From assembly GCF_001949145.1 (NCBI RefSeq), contig NW_019091358.1, forward strand, positions 2,412,535 through 2,476,534: a DNA stretch of 64,000 nucleotides, read 5' to 3'. Origin of the DNA: Acanthaster planci (taxonomy: Eukaryota; Echinodermata; Asteroidea; Valvatida; Acanthasteridae). Shown here piece after piece: positions 13,371 through 25,410 of the stretch. Position numbers and translations under genes: made by a program. Within the stretch, counting starts at the first letter, position 1; each line of letters begins with the position of its first letter. Below the pieces are notes generated by a model. The model was given only the letters and a program-made list of their open reading frames with translations, did no database searches and was not told the origin of the DNA.

Positions 13371-16300
13371 GTAATGTTTATGTTTCCAGTAATGTATACG
13401 TGCGATAAAATCATTAATGATTCGTGTAGGACACTCGAGTAGCTCATCTGGTGGCTGTGTTGGGATAAGTACCCATTTTTGGCAAACTAAATGTCACTCA
13501 TACGTCCATGTCAACAGAACCAGTAATATTCGCCTGTACTTTACCACCCTTGGTGGCGTATTTTAACGGTGCGCAACCGTACCGCGGTGGTACAAAATAT
13601 AGTGCATATGGTTTAGCTTTGAAGTGTAGTCAAAGGTGGAAGAAGTCGTTGTTTTCCTTTTGCTGTTTCTAATTCTGATTTCTTATGATTACAGAACCTG
13701 AAGACTTACAATAACATACGGCCTTAACAGGTACCCTGTCTACAATAAGAAGATCGAGATAAATAAACTGGCTGACGCCAATTTCAACACAACTCTAACC
13801 ATTTCCGCACACAACTGAATCCGCTCAAAAATCAACATTTGATTTAGAATTCTGATCTGAACTGATAGAAAGTTGTACATACAACACTATAGAGGACAAC
13901 AAAGCTAGCCAACGATTCTTTTCAAAAGGGTTCTATATTCTAATTCCTACAAAAACAAGCAATTTCAGGGGTATCAAATCTCAAAAAATGGGTAAAATAA
14001 TGTCGACACTATGGACGGACGTATTTCACCTGATTTGATAGTTTACGCTTTTAACAATTACATTTCCCTCAGCAAAGTCTGATGTCTCTTCTGTTCGTTT
14101 CTTTCCTTGGGCGATTATATTGGACTATTGAGGGTATGCCCATCCTGGACACAGATGGGCATACCCTGGACTCATCCTGGACTCTATAATTTGCCTCCTA
14201 AAACGTTCTCCGGAGATTTATTAGAATCAACAGAATTTCCCCTTCCAACCTTGCGAAACGTAGGTTGGAGACCAAACAACTCCTGAAAATACCAAATTGG
14301 CAAGGTTCTTAATACCTCCATCCTCATGTGACGGTTACTTTATTAGTTTTTTTCAGGGAAATCTTTCTCGAAGACTCTTGACGTCAAATACTGAAGTAGA
14401 GGTCCCAGTATTCATGCGGTGGGGTTGTACTGGCGATTCAGCTTTGTCCGATTCACACTATATGCTATACATGCAAGCTATGTGAGCTGTGAGATGAAGT
14501 GACCATCCTCCGTTTTCTGGCCAAGCGTCGATTTGGCCCTCTTCGGTGGCCTGTGGTCACATATTGTGCCCCTCGAGGATGAAAAGAGCATGAAACTTTT
14601 AAACAGATGTCTTGAAAAGACCTAATGGCACTCTTGCGAAGTTGCCTGCGCCATGCCAGCAGTGACTTTCTCTCGATTATTATCTAACGTGCAGAGAATC
14701 GATTTCAGACGTCTAGGTGCCTCGCAACATCTATTCGAGACGGCATATTGAGGACAGCTACCACTTAAACTGCTAATAGCAGAGCTAGGCCCCGAAAAAC
14801 CTGCGGTATAATCCGTTTTGCTGCTCTTGCTCATTCCTCGCTCTGTATGAAAGTATGCATTATCCCGACCAGACCGACTACAAGTGGGATTTCGCCCCGG
14901 GCAATTGCATATAACGTACGCTAAGGCAATCTCCAGCCTCGGAATGGCACGGTGTCAGAGCTAATAGTGCCTTATGTCTGGTGTTAGGCAACAATATGTA
15001 CAGATTATTGCCCCAAAATCATGAGATTCTGAAACAGGGCCTTCAATCGTAGACACTTCAGAGTTACCAGACTTTCGAACAAAGTGAGCCCATACCTGCC
15101 CGCTAAAGGCATGCTCGCCACTTTACCATCTAGTCAATACAAATCCATAATTAGGTTTTGTACAGGTTGCCCCATGAGTATACGTACCAGGTAACTGACA
15201 TGCTGAATGGACTCTGCACTGTAGCAAACCACCAAAGTGCTGCAGTCTTCTGGCTACAACAAGATATCTTATACACTCAAGTACCTCCCATCTATAACAG
15301 GCACAGGCGTGTACGTCTCAGAATTTGGTCTTAAACCTCAGAGGCCATCTATCGCTTATAGAGGGCACATCCTAATTATTCCCATACGGACAAGGGCTGT
15401 CCGAACTGATAACAAGAACGGATGGACGAACAATTTTCCCTTCCTCGGTTAAGGTACCACGTAATGATGTTAATCTCAGCTGTAGTCAAATTATTAAATC
15501 AAGGCAAGGGCGATCGCCAAAATGTGGGTGAACACAATCAAATCACAAACCAATAACAGCCTTTCTAATGAAACCCCAAAGTCTGATCACCAAACCACCT
15601 CCGCTGAAATGTTAATCCCAATAACCATTGGCCTTCTGTGCATGTGGTCTTCATTTTCAAGTCAGGGAGTTACATTTGAATTGATGGTTTGAATCCCCCA
15701 GGCACTTGGGACGGACGCCTCGTGCGGAATGATGTGAACAAACACCGCGCTCGAGCCCGAAGAAAATCCCGCCCATTGCTGTGGATAATTCAGAATCTTT
15801 AGGGGTCAAACACGCATGAGCGAGACCCCGCGCCGTCCTCCGTCCGCAGGGAACGCGTCAAAGGGGTAGGTGGAGAGCGTTAACTTAATAACACACGTCT
15901 TAATGTGACCGCGATTGTTAATGTCAACAGGGAGAAAATTCCACTTGCTCTTACCTGATCGCTTCAAGAATGCGTAGAAACATTACGCTGCGCGTAACCA
16001 CCTGTGAAAGCTCAGCGCATTTTCCTTAAAACGCTTGTAAACTGAGCGGGGAACGCGCGGTCTTTGGCTATTTTAGACGGCAATATATGGGTTTCTAGTA
16101 AAGAACAACAAAGTTCCAAACAAAACACACACAAGCCGAGTGAATATGCTGGAAGGCCACAAAGGCAACAATGGTCACTGCCCACCACCCACTGTCACGC
16201 TTATCACACGGGAATCAATTAAAAAATCATCCATTCATTAACTCACCTGGTCTCCGTAGTTTTCGGCCTTCCTGCTTTTTCGTGAAGTTAATGAACGAGT

Positions 16301-17999
16301 CAAAGCCCTTTTCTAGCCAACAATCTCGTTGACCGTGTGGTAATCACAGACAACAGCAGTGAAAAATGAAGTGTCCCCAAGCCCAAGCTCGCCGAATCTG
16401 TCTTGCTGGCTCAAAGTGCTGTCGTCCGGTAAGTGCATTGACGCTATGGGTTCTAGTTAGACAGTGCAGTCACGCAGGGTAAACATAGTCCCGTCTGGCG
16501 TAAGCTTAAAATTGGAGAAAAGTGCGACGGTCTTCAAACGGGTTTGAAAAGCGGCTGAGCCTCAATATCCGGTTCAAAAGACCGCCCTATCGTTGCTAAA
16601 TAACTGTCCCTTTATTACTTTTTTCGTTTATGCCTGCAGCACTGTTTCTCGAACAGTCACTCCTTGTCAGAAAAGATTTCTGTAATCTTGGCTGTAAAGC
16701 TGTCCGAAGTGTTGTTAATTCTGTCTGTGCTTTCATGCATCAACGCCCAATTCCTGCATCGTTGTTGCAACGAAAAATGAAGCGAAGCGAATCCAAATGG
16801 CATTAGTAATCGCGAAGGTTTTTTTTCTGCCGGTTGTACAAGGGTGTGCGTTGAGCAAAGTAGAACATACAACCAGAGGCAGGTTGGGCAACAGACTACT
16901 CGTGGAGGAAGGAGTAAAGTGGAAGGGGCGGTACCATCACTGTTACCACTATCAAAGCAACTGAGAATTGTCACTCCGAGCGAGCTGCGCTTAAATACAC
17001 CGCGATCGTCCACCAGCGGTCGTACCGTATTGCATCGACGTATAGCTTGCAATCAACCAGTCACTATGAGCCGTCCGCGCAGACGCACCTGCTTGCAAGA
17101 TGCGATGCCGTGGCTGTTCGTGCACTCAGCGATTTTTGGGCCACTACTGTATGCTGGGAACATACAATTAAAGTAACTCAGGGAATAGTGTTACGCGGGC
17201 TCGGGATATTCCGTTTTGGTCATTGCAATCCACATACAATCGGTGCTCTTTTGTACTCTGGTAATGATGTTCCATGAAAGCAGCCTGCTATTCTCTTGTT
17301 AATGTTGAGAGAACAAAGTCCTCGTTTGTCCACACGATCAATCAAAACTGTCTAAGCAAGGCACAGATAGAAACGTGACTGCACTGAGTCTGTGTATAGA
17401 TCTGTTCGTGCAATAACAAAACACTCGCCAACGTAGGCTGTTGCCGACGCTCTGGTTTGATTTATTTATTACTGCTGACTTTTGCTCTGCAACGTTCCTA
17501 ATTGATCTCAAATGTGAGGAGCATCAGTATAAAAATTTTATGTCGAGAACAAAGCAGAAAACTGCCCTTTAAATCAGCGCTCTGTTGTATAATGTACAAC
17601 ACGTCGATATCAAAGGCTTTTTCTAAGTTGAATGAACGAAGAAATTTGAAAGCTACGGAGATACTTAAAATGACGTCAATTTTTTTGCACAGTCCCAATT
17701 TTCAGTACAGTGTAAATTAGTTTTGTTCCCAAAACGACTGACTAGAAGTAGTAGTAACTTCAGGCATGGTCTTAGATACTTCTCATTGGTATACTGGCTT
17801 TTCACTCCATCTTCGTTCATATGCTGCATATGTGAAAGTAAAATTGAATTCATATTCATATTCATTTATTCATTTTGACATTTTAGGCATGTATTATGCG
17901 AATTTTGACAAAGGCAAGTATCCCTAAAAGTGTCCATGACCAGTTTATTTCTGACACAAACGAGCGAATTTTCCCATTGTTAGCAAGCAGCGTATTATT
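13371..17999. other. Intergenic or intronic stretch, no gene recognised
   Basis: No recognisable coding exon. Around 15.7-17.2 kb the sequence is somewhat richer in GC and CpG, which leaves longer overlapping open frames on both strands (131 codons minus at 16657-17052; 110 codons plus at 16844-17176). Neither carries a motif I recognise, and the overlap points to composition, not coding. The hairpin at 14132-14166 is listed separately. Confidence 0.4.
14132..14166. repeat. Perfect 13-bp stem hairpin
   Basis: GGGTATGCCCATC at 14132-14144 is matched exactly by GATGGGCATACCC at 14154-14166 across a 9-base loop (CTGGACACA). Short direct repeats of CTGGACTCATC follow at once. It is GC-rich against an AT-rich background. 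It could be a terminal remnant of a small element or a local replication-slippage product. Confidence 0.8.
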
Positions 18000-18315
18000 G
18001 ACAAAGTGACCAACAAAGTTACACATGCCGAAAGAACACAACTGATACATAAAACTAAACATGAGAGAACGGAAAAACAAACTCCATTGGTCTTCACAAC
18101 AACCTATAACCCAGCCATCATCCATCAGGATCTACATCGAGCAATAAACAAACACTGGCACCTAATTCAGAGAAATGCAACATTACGGGAAACATTCCCA
18201 ACCCCTTTTTATTACTTTCAGAAGAGCGCAAAATCTCCGGGAGAAACTAATCCGAGCCATATTGCCACAGCAAAGAAGGCCCGAACCACTCCCCAAAGAC
18301 TCGGGTTTCTTCAAA
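18000..18315 (+). pseudogene. Penelope-like retroelement fragment, frameshifted
   Basis: The translated frame carries TPLVFTTTYNPAII, then NKHWHLIQRN and RETFPTPF (frame of 18006). After a one-base frame change near 18205 it continues as FRRAQNLREKLIRAILP (frame of 18175). The series TYNP, KHW-LQ, F-P, RR-NLR-L-RA-LP is the conserved stretch between the reverse transcriptase and the zinc-finger or GIY-YIG endonuclease region of Penelope-like elements. Reverse transcriptase motifs upstream and an endonuclease downstream were not found, so this is a short relic. The frameshift at the TTTCAGAAG junction and the loss of both flanks mean it is not functional. Other GIY-YIG or LINE families share parts of this motif, so the superfamily call is likely but not certain. 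Confidence 0.6.
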
Positions 18316-20653
18316 GATCTGAACTACCAGGATGAAACCTTAAACATACTGCTCTCCCTACTAGAGGAATAAAACGTCAGTGATGATCCATGGAATATTA
18401 GTAATAAGATGGCTCGATCACACAAAGTGATTTTCCCAAACCACTGATTATATCCAAACCCAAATAACACCTTCAGCGAGTTAGCCATGGTTCGCACCGA
18501 ACCAAGCCCTGTGCAACTGAAGAGTACCAGCACAAAAGCATGCTATTGCTGTCAAAGAGGATTTACAAACAAAATCCTCTGCTTGCAACGGTACAATCCA
18601 TACCACCTAATACCATCTATTACTATTCATCATAATTCATAAGATCCCAATGGGTCGCTCATGCCCACCAAAAATCTACCCGTAAAATTCCTACATCGGC
18701 CACTGAAGGCAGAGACCAATCGAGGCCTAAATATAAGCCAACAAAGTCAACAGAGAAGAAATGTCTCTGAATGGGAGAGTGCAGTCATTTCTCAAAAGAT
18801 TTATATATAAGATACCCGAAGATGAAATTAAAATGTCAAGACAAAAAGGGGTAAGTGCATGTGTGTTTAACAAAGGCAAGGGGCTTCGCGACTGTGGTAA
18901 AATTGATATTGCTCTCAAGTCCTGTTCGTGATGTGCCTGAGATGTGTAACAGGGGTCATGCGTGGTTTGCGTTTGGCAATTCAACAAGCATTGCACCTCA
19001 CGAATCTGATGTTAATGATTCGTCTAATGCCACCCTGATACATTCGGCATTTTCAGGACAGCGTTGGGACTGGAATTTGATCTAAAAGCCATTTCTGGCT
19101 TATACAGGTTTAATATTACCATGTTTCCCGAGTCAATGGCATACCTTTTACAGTTTACGTGTGAACTAGCAGACTCTTACTGGAAGACTGCATTGAAAAT
19201 GCAGAATGTAGAACTAAATCCTTCAACACCATGAGGCTCTCCGCAATCAATTCACTTCTCGTCATTCTATCTCAGGGACACAGCCTTGCATTACACTGAA
19301 GCACAAAATAACCCATTTTTAGTGAACTGGTGGCATTTGGTAGGGAATGTGATATCTATACGAGAAATAAGTTGACTCAACACGGTTGTGTTGAGTTCTA
19401 CCCCTGCCAGTGCAGATATTTTGACTGAAAGGGGGACCTCTTAATCCCAAAAGCTGTTTAAAAAGTTACTCCTTCCTGTACCTTTTCTGCACTCATCATC
19501 TTGTGATGTGTATCGTACCTGACGGAGTAGCTGTTCTTACAAAAGCTCACGTTGTTTTCTAATTTTAGTTAGTCCTGATTGTTGTTTCTGTAATGACCTA
19601 TGTATCTGGCAAGACCACCATGGTTGTGCATGTACCTTTAATCATCTTTTTTGAGAAATTCTCGCCTTAACACTTTGTAGAGTCAGACGTTGAAACCTTC
19701 ATTGTGCCACCTTTTATTTGAGCTGGTGTATCAGTGACTGGTTTTTAACTTGTATGTTTAGTTTCCATTCTTTTTCTCACTATACTCAAATAAAGGACAG
19801 AAATCAACAACAGTCAGCATTATTCCAACTGAAACAACGCGTGTTTATTGTACAAAACAGCCTCATATTATTACCGCATTAACCTGCAGTTTAATACCTT
19901 AGATAAGGTTCGGTACATCAGTTTGTGATTTGTGACTTGTCTTTTGAAACGAAACTTTGCTCTGTGTTTTGAAATTACAAGCGTCGTGTGAAATTAGACT
20001 TCTATGAGACCTGGCCCCTTTGCCTTAAATAAGGACTCTAACCCTTGCATGTCATTGATCTCTTTTCTAATTTGTGCCTAGTGCAATACCAATGATTCCA
20101 TATTTTATCGAATTCTAAATCTCACTCTACACCGCTCATCGATGTATTCAGACCCAAGTTGTTTGTACTTTGTTCCCAAAGCCCGAAAATCCCTTTCTAG
20201 CTCAGTATAGTTGTTTAGTCAAAGAGTAACGATTGTTCCGCGATATAAACAATTTCCCAGCAAGAGGGCCTGGTACTCTGATTCTGTCTCATGCCATTCC
20301 AATATTTAAAGAGAAACATCTGTGCTAGGACTAAAACACCAGGTACTCTTATTACTTTTCAATTTATTCATCACACGATACTTAGGAGTCGGCTGATCGC
20401 TATTCCCACTGATACTAACCTGAGCTGTAGCCTTTTATCACCGAAAAGCCATGTAAGACCTTTTTCCTCCGGGCTTTCAAACGATTTAAGAGTTTTTCGA
20501 CCTCGAAAATGTATTCATACTCATCCTGCCTTCGTGAAGATATACCTTTAATTAAGCAGTCATGGTGCATTGGTGTTGATATGGCGTACCTTAAACTCCG
20601 AGCTTTCGAGTTAAATTGGTTAAACCCAGGTGACAGAAAACATTTTGGCACAC
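18316..20653. other. Intergenic stretch, no gene recognised
   Basis: The 300 bases after 18315 may be degraded retroelement DNA continuing from the fragment upstream, but no conserved motif is visible. The rest is AT-rich DNA without recognisable exons. Confidence 0.4.
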
Positions 20654-21098
20654 TTAAAGAGCACCTTTAAGGGAAACATGTTTTCTCTGGTTTTATCTGT
20701 TCAAATAAATATGGAAGAATCCAAATCGAACTCAGTGTCATTTGTCTTCGAGCTCAACTATAACAAGCTAAAAAGTTTTTTCTGTTCATGCCCAGATGCG
20801 AATTCTGAATGTAGATTGCGTCATTCGGAGAAAACAGGGAAAACAAGGGGAACTCTCGCCCTCTGTTCGTAGTGGATAAACCCTTGTGCATGCCAAACTA
20901 TGGATACATGGTTCCCCTCGTTTGCTCTGTTTTCAGAATTCAGAATTTGGATCTTGGTATGGACCGGGAAAAACCCTTTTAGCTTGTTGTAGTTGAGGTC
21001 TGAAGAAAAATGACACTGTGTTCGATTTGGATGCCTCCATATATATTTGAAAAGATAAAAAACAGAGAGAATATCTTTTCCTTAGAGGTGTTCTTTAA
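20654..21098. mobile_element. 437-bp fold-back MITE flanked by TTAA
   Basis: Two long arms are imperfect reverse complements: 20658-20853 and 20911-21094. Matching blocks run from AGAGCACCTTTAAGG (left) against AGAACACCTCTAAGG (right, reverse strand), through GGAAGAATCCAAATCGAAC against GGAGGCATCCAAATCGAAC and CAGTGTCATTT, to AACAAGCTAAAA and AGGGGAAC next to a loop of about 57 bases. One arm carries an extra block of about 17 bases. TTAA lies immediately outside each arm (20654-20657 and 21095-21098), as expected for a TTAA target-site duplication made by piggyBac or Kolobok-type transposases. No transposase is inside, so it would be non-autonomous. The short open frames across it are by-products of the arms. 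Confidence 0.8.
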
Positions 21099-23068
21099 TG
21101 CATCTGAAAAGTTCGGCGAAAATTGTTGTAGGGGTTGTGTCACGATTTATATATCACTACTTTTTGTCAAGGCGAGTCTATTAACCGCTATTTCAAATAC
21201 TTTCAAACGCAGTCCTAGATGAATCTTTCCTTCATAGGTACCTTATTAAATAATGATAAATCAATAAAAACGATATAATGTATATTTATAAATCGCCCAT
21301 GTCTACCAGCACCCTACACTTTAAGATGCTTTATTATCGTCATTGTTTATCGGGTTCATGTGGCTTTTTTATTTTAAAAGTGTCAGAGCTCCATATGGAG
21401 TATACAAGTATAGAAGTCAGCCATTTTTGACTCAGACTGCTGCTAAAAAAAAACGGTTCTGCCCTTACAAGTACCCACTCATGCTTAAGAGAGGCAATAG
21501 ATCCAAAGTGACCCGCCCGAGGCCACAGCGTGAACCAGCTATACTGAATTCCAACCAGTTTGGTTGGATGTTAATCGAACCCTAACTATTATCGGTCATA
21601 AATATTTAATTTTGTCTAAAACAGAATGGAGTTTAACACACTTTCTTCAGACAGTCATTAAAAAAACCTGGATTTTACGTGGGGGATCAGGTTTTACAGG
21701 TAGGTGAACTAAAGTGTGAGATTTTACCTGGTTTCTGTACGGCAGCTTCAACTTCCCATTTTAAAGTTACCAGCCAGATTTGAAACGTTAATGATGAATC
21801 GTTGGCCCGCGGTGTTGTTTAAAAACAGGTTTCATGTCAGATTGCATTGTGATTGAGTTCATTTTCTAAAATGGGTGTAAAGTTGGCCTGGTTGTATAAG
21901 TGTTTGTTTTCATTTTCCCTTAAACCGATTGCATGTAACAATGTATGGAGGGACGGAAGGCTATAGAAACATTTTTCTGCTTCGCTTGAACATGCTTTAG
22001 ACTTCCTACCCCCGATGGGACTCAAATTGATGCTTTCAAATTGACATAGATGCTATCTGTCTTTTGGTGTACTCGAGGGTCGCAGTCAGGCGCCACTAGA
22101 ATAATCCTGGCTACTACACAATGTTACTGTTCAGGTGGATGATGTTTAGTCTTCATTACTGAATTCCATTATTATGATAAGTACGTTTTCGACTGTCCCA
22201 AGAAAGCTTTGAATTTGAACCCTGCCGCAGGTCAGAAATGGCAACCAGTTAGCTCTATGATTTCTCGCTAAGCCGTACCACGTGTGGGAAACCAAAAAAC
22301 CATAATTATCGCGGTTCTCCATACAAATTAGTTCTGCGATGATGCCCAAAGGTAAAGACAGCTGGCAAGAACTTATTCTATCACGACGTCAGACCACAAT
22401 CTGCATGCAAGCTAGTATGGAAATTGCAAAGAGCTCGAAATAATGTATACAACAGGGTTACATTACACGCAATTTCGGGTAAGAATATTCACACCTGTGC
22501 CATACGGATGCAAATCTTTTTACGTTTGAAAGCAAATACTACTACATTGTAAACGGAGTTGGTTAGACGGGAGAGCTTGGTTTGACCGGGCTGTGGAAAG
22601 AATTTTTTTTCGAAAGAGCATTTGGGAATTAATCTCATCGAACATCACATTCTCACAATTTTTCCCGAATAAAAATCTAGAAAAAGAGCTCAGACTTCTT
22701 TTAGTACTCACTAGTAAACTGTGATCATTAAAAGAAACACAATTGTTAACACCTTTATCAGAATATGAACGTACAATGTAAACAATGATAGAAGAAAAGG
22801 AATCTTAATATGCACGATCGTGACAAAATGAAAGCAATAAAAAACCCACTTCCTGAGTGTGTTATTCCGACGAATATGCACTATTTATGTCATAAAGACA
22901 AAGAATTACTTGGGTCAGACTTTTCTATAATGTCAAATGCCCAGATTCAAAACTCATACCCTGAGACCGAGACGTGAGCTCGGCATGAAAATGTAACACG
23001 CGCTTCAGCAAGTAATCATTGAATGCAACTTCGACAATAGGCGTGGTTATCTAATCCTTCCGGCGTTG

Positions 23069-23166
23069 GAGTGTGACAGTAAATACTGTTATATCCCAGG
23101 GGTGGTATTGCTTACAAAATAAGTGCAAACGTGAGTTTGTATGTGGCACTTTTAACTGTCACACTC
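23069..23166. repeat. Long hairpin of about 98 bases
   Basis: GAGTGTGACAGT at 23069-23080 pairs exactly with ACTGTCACACTC at 23155-23166. Inside, AAGTGC-AAAC (about 23121-23130) can pair with GTTTGT-GCACTT (about 23135-23152), so the whole segment can fold into a branched or extended hairpin. It may be a small inverted-repeat element or a structured non-coding RNA. The sequence alone cannot tell which. Confidence 0.5.
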
Positions 23167-24654
23167 GAACCCGCGTCCTAGGTAACGGTAAGCTTTTATT
23201 TTAACTGATGAGTCAGAGGGTTGACATACACATACCTAAACAGGTTAAAATTCTGTTTGGGTTTTGTCTTCTGCTCCTCCGTTAACATAGAAGTCCTCAT
23301 TCATGCCGGTATCAGATTTTCCCCTGTGCACCTGCTCTGACTACCCACTGTTTTGAATAAACGAGGTTGTACAACAAAATGCGTCAATACGAAGCAGGCC
23401 GGTAATACATTACGATAGGAACCGCGGCGTTGATGGTCGATTAGGCTTGCGTGGGGGAATATCTAGGCATATAGGGAAACAAATAGTGTGCAGGATGCCC
23501 ATGGCTCAAATCCTTTGTTGTAATTATTTTTCTTTGTTCTCGGTTTCTTTTCTTGTTGGAAAAGGTCAGTTTCGAAAACTAATTTAATTTCCTGACCAAT
23601 GTATTCAGCCTTGCTGTTTGTTTCATTCAGCGAAAACGCTCACTTCAAAGCGTTATTGACTTTTCAAATGTTGGTACTTTGCCAGCTTAATAACATCGGT
23701 TATGGTCAGATTTGGGTGTGGTGTGATACTCAATAACTAAATAACACACCGATAGTACATCGTTTTGAGTAATGCCACTTTAACAGCCGTGACCTCAGCT
23801 AAAATATTCAGAACTTCATCACTCCGGAGGCGACATTGGTTTGTAGGATGGGCGACTAAATAACCACATACGAACCTCCTAACTGTTCATGTTCGTGTTC
23901 TCTTTTTCACGGACGAAATGTCATTCTTTATCGCTTAGCCATGTGGCCTCGTAGGCATCTTAGCATGCCTTGTCGGGGATAGCATCTCCAACAAGGATGC
24001 AACAAGACAGGAACTCTGCGTGTCCGTTTTAAAACTGATTCAGGGAAACACAGGTACCCATAATCAGCTTTGCATGGATCGGGCGGAGCCCAAGGTCGAG
24101 ACAGAATGTCAAGGGTCCGGAGCGCCGTCCATGCTGGCATATGTCCCATTGGCACACAGATGGAGAAGGTAGCCGAGAGAGAACTAAGTGGAAACTGCCG
24201 TCTGAGAGCAACTGTTCCATTAGTTGAGAGCACTGCGTAAATGGAGTCTCTCAAAGGAGAAGCTAGCCATTTATTATGAGAAAATAGAAAAAGATGAGTG
24301 TAATTGTAAAGATATATTGAAGAACCATTTCCCCAATTCTCCGTGGAAACATGCTTTATTGGATTTTCTTCATTGGTATCTAAGAAATCAACTTCACATC
24401 CCTTTTTGGAAAAACATAGAAAATTTTACCTTTTTTAAGATTATAAAATTCCCTAGTTCTCCTGGTAGATAAGTGTGGTACCGATGAGATGTCATTACTG
24501 AAGGCCACTGCTCATCCTTTTACTATTGGCCTACGTAATCTGAAACAACAAACCCCCAAAGTAGACACAATTTTCAACAGCAATGTTTCACACTCTGACA
24601 AAACTCTTTGTTGTAGAAACATCTATCACCCAAATGTGCATAAGTGTAAAAATA

Positions 24655-24676
24655 TAAGGGCATTAAAATGCCCTTA
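24655..24676. repeat. 10-bp stem palindrome
   Basis: TAAGGGCATT and AATGCCCTTA form a perfect inverted repeat with a 2-base centre. It sits just after an AT-rich run in non-coding DNA. Confidence 0.7.
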
Positions 24677-25388
24677 AAACTTGCAAACAAAAATTATAAA
24701 CAATAAGGTATGATTTGGCACAAAGGTGCATTTTTAAGTATAACATTTGCACAACCCATGAGCCTTTTAAGCGCATATTCATGTTGTAGAGATATGTAAA
24801 TCTTACGTGTGCACCACAACGTTTAGAGTAACGAAACAAGATTTCCACAGAAGAAGATAATATGTTGAGTTCCTTATTAGATACTTAACTGCCTGAAAAG
24901 AATTTGTTCAACTTTGAGCCTTCAAAATAAGGTTTGGCTCACGAGAACCGCGAAAAAAATTAATAAACTTTATGGTCTCTTCAACAAAGTGACCAGTGTT
25001 ACACAAAAGCCAGTGAGGTATAGTTGTATAAAAACTAATTACCGACAACTCAAATGTCTTCTTGGCCATCCCGTGGGGGCATCTGTGTTATAGAATTCAC
25101 ATCTTTCAGATGATGCTTTCCGATCAATTTTTTCAATACTCGAGCTGCCATGCATCGCAGTCATGTCAAGCTTCTCGAATGTTCCCAGCTTTGCAGCAAA
25201 ACGGTCCGAATGAAGGGGGGAAAGAACATGACAAAAGTTTTAAAATTACCTAATTGCAGTTCTCGACAAAACAGAAGCAGCATAATGAGGCTACTGCCTT
25301 CCAAAAACAAAATCAGCCTGTTTCAGAATGGTTGGGTACGTGAATTAAAACGGATGCGGTGTACGGAGCTATGGGGAGAATCCACCTC

Positions 25389-25410
25389 TAATGCTCTTCA
25401 AAGAGCATTA
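25389..25410. repeat. 10-bp stem palindrome
   Basis: TAATGCTCTT and AAGAGCATTA form a perfect inverted repeat with a 2-base centre (CA). Its arrangement is like that of the 24655-24676 palindrome, but the sequences differ. Confidence 0.7.

Noticed and set aside
16657-17176. Overlapping open frames of 131 (minus) and 110 (plus) codons
   Set aside because: They overlap on opposite strands in a GC-richer patch, lack known motifs, and are best explained by composition.
22195-22280. Possible tRNA or SINE B-box on the minus strand (GGGTTCAAATTC)
   Set aside because: No matching A-box at the right distance and no acceptor-stem pairing.
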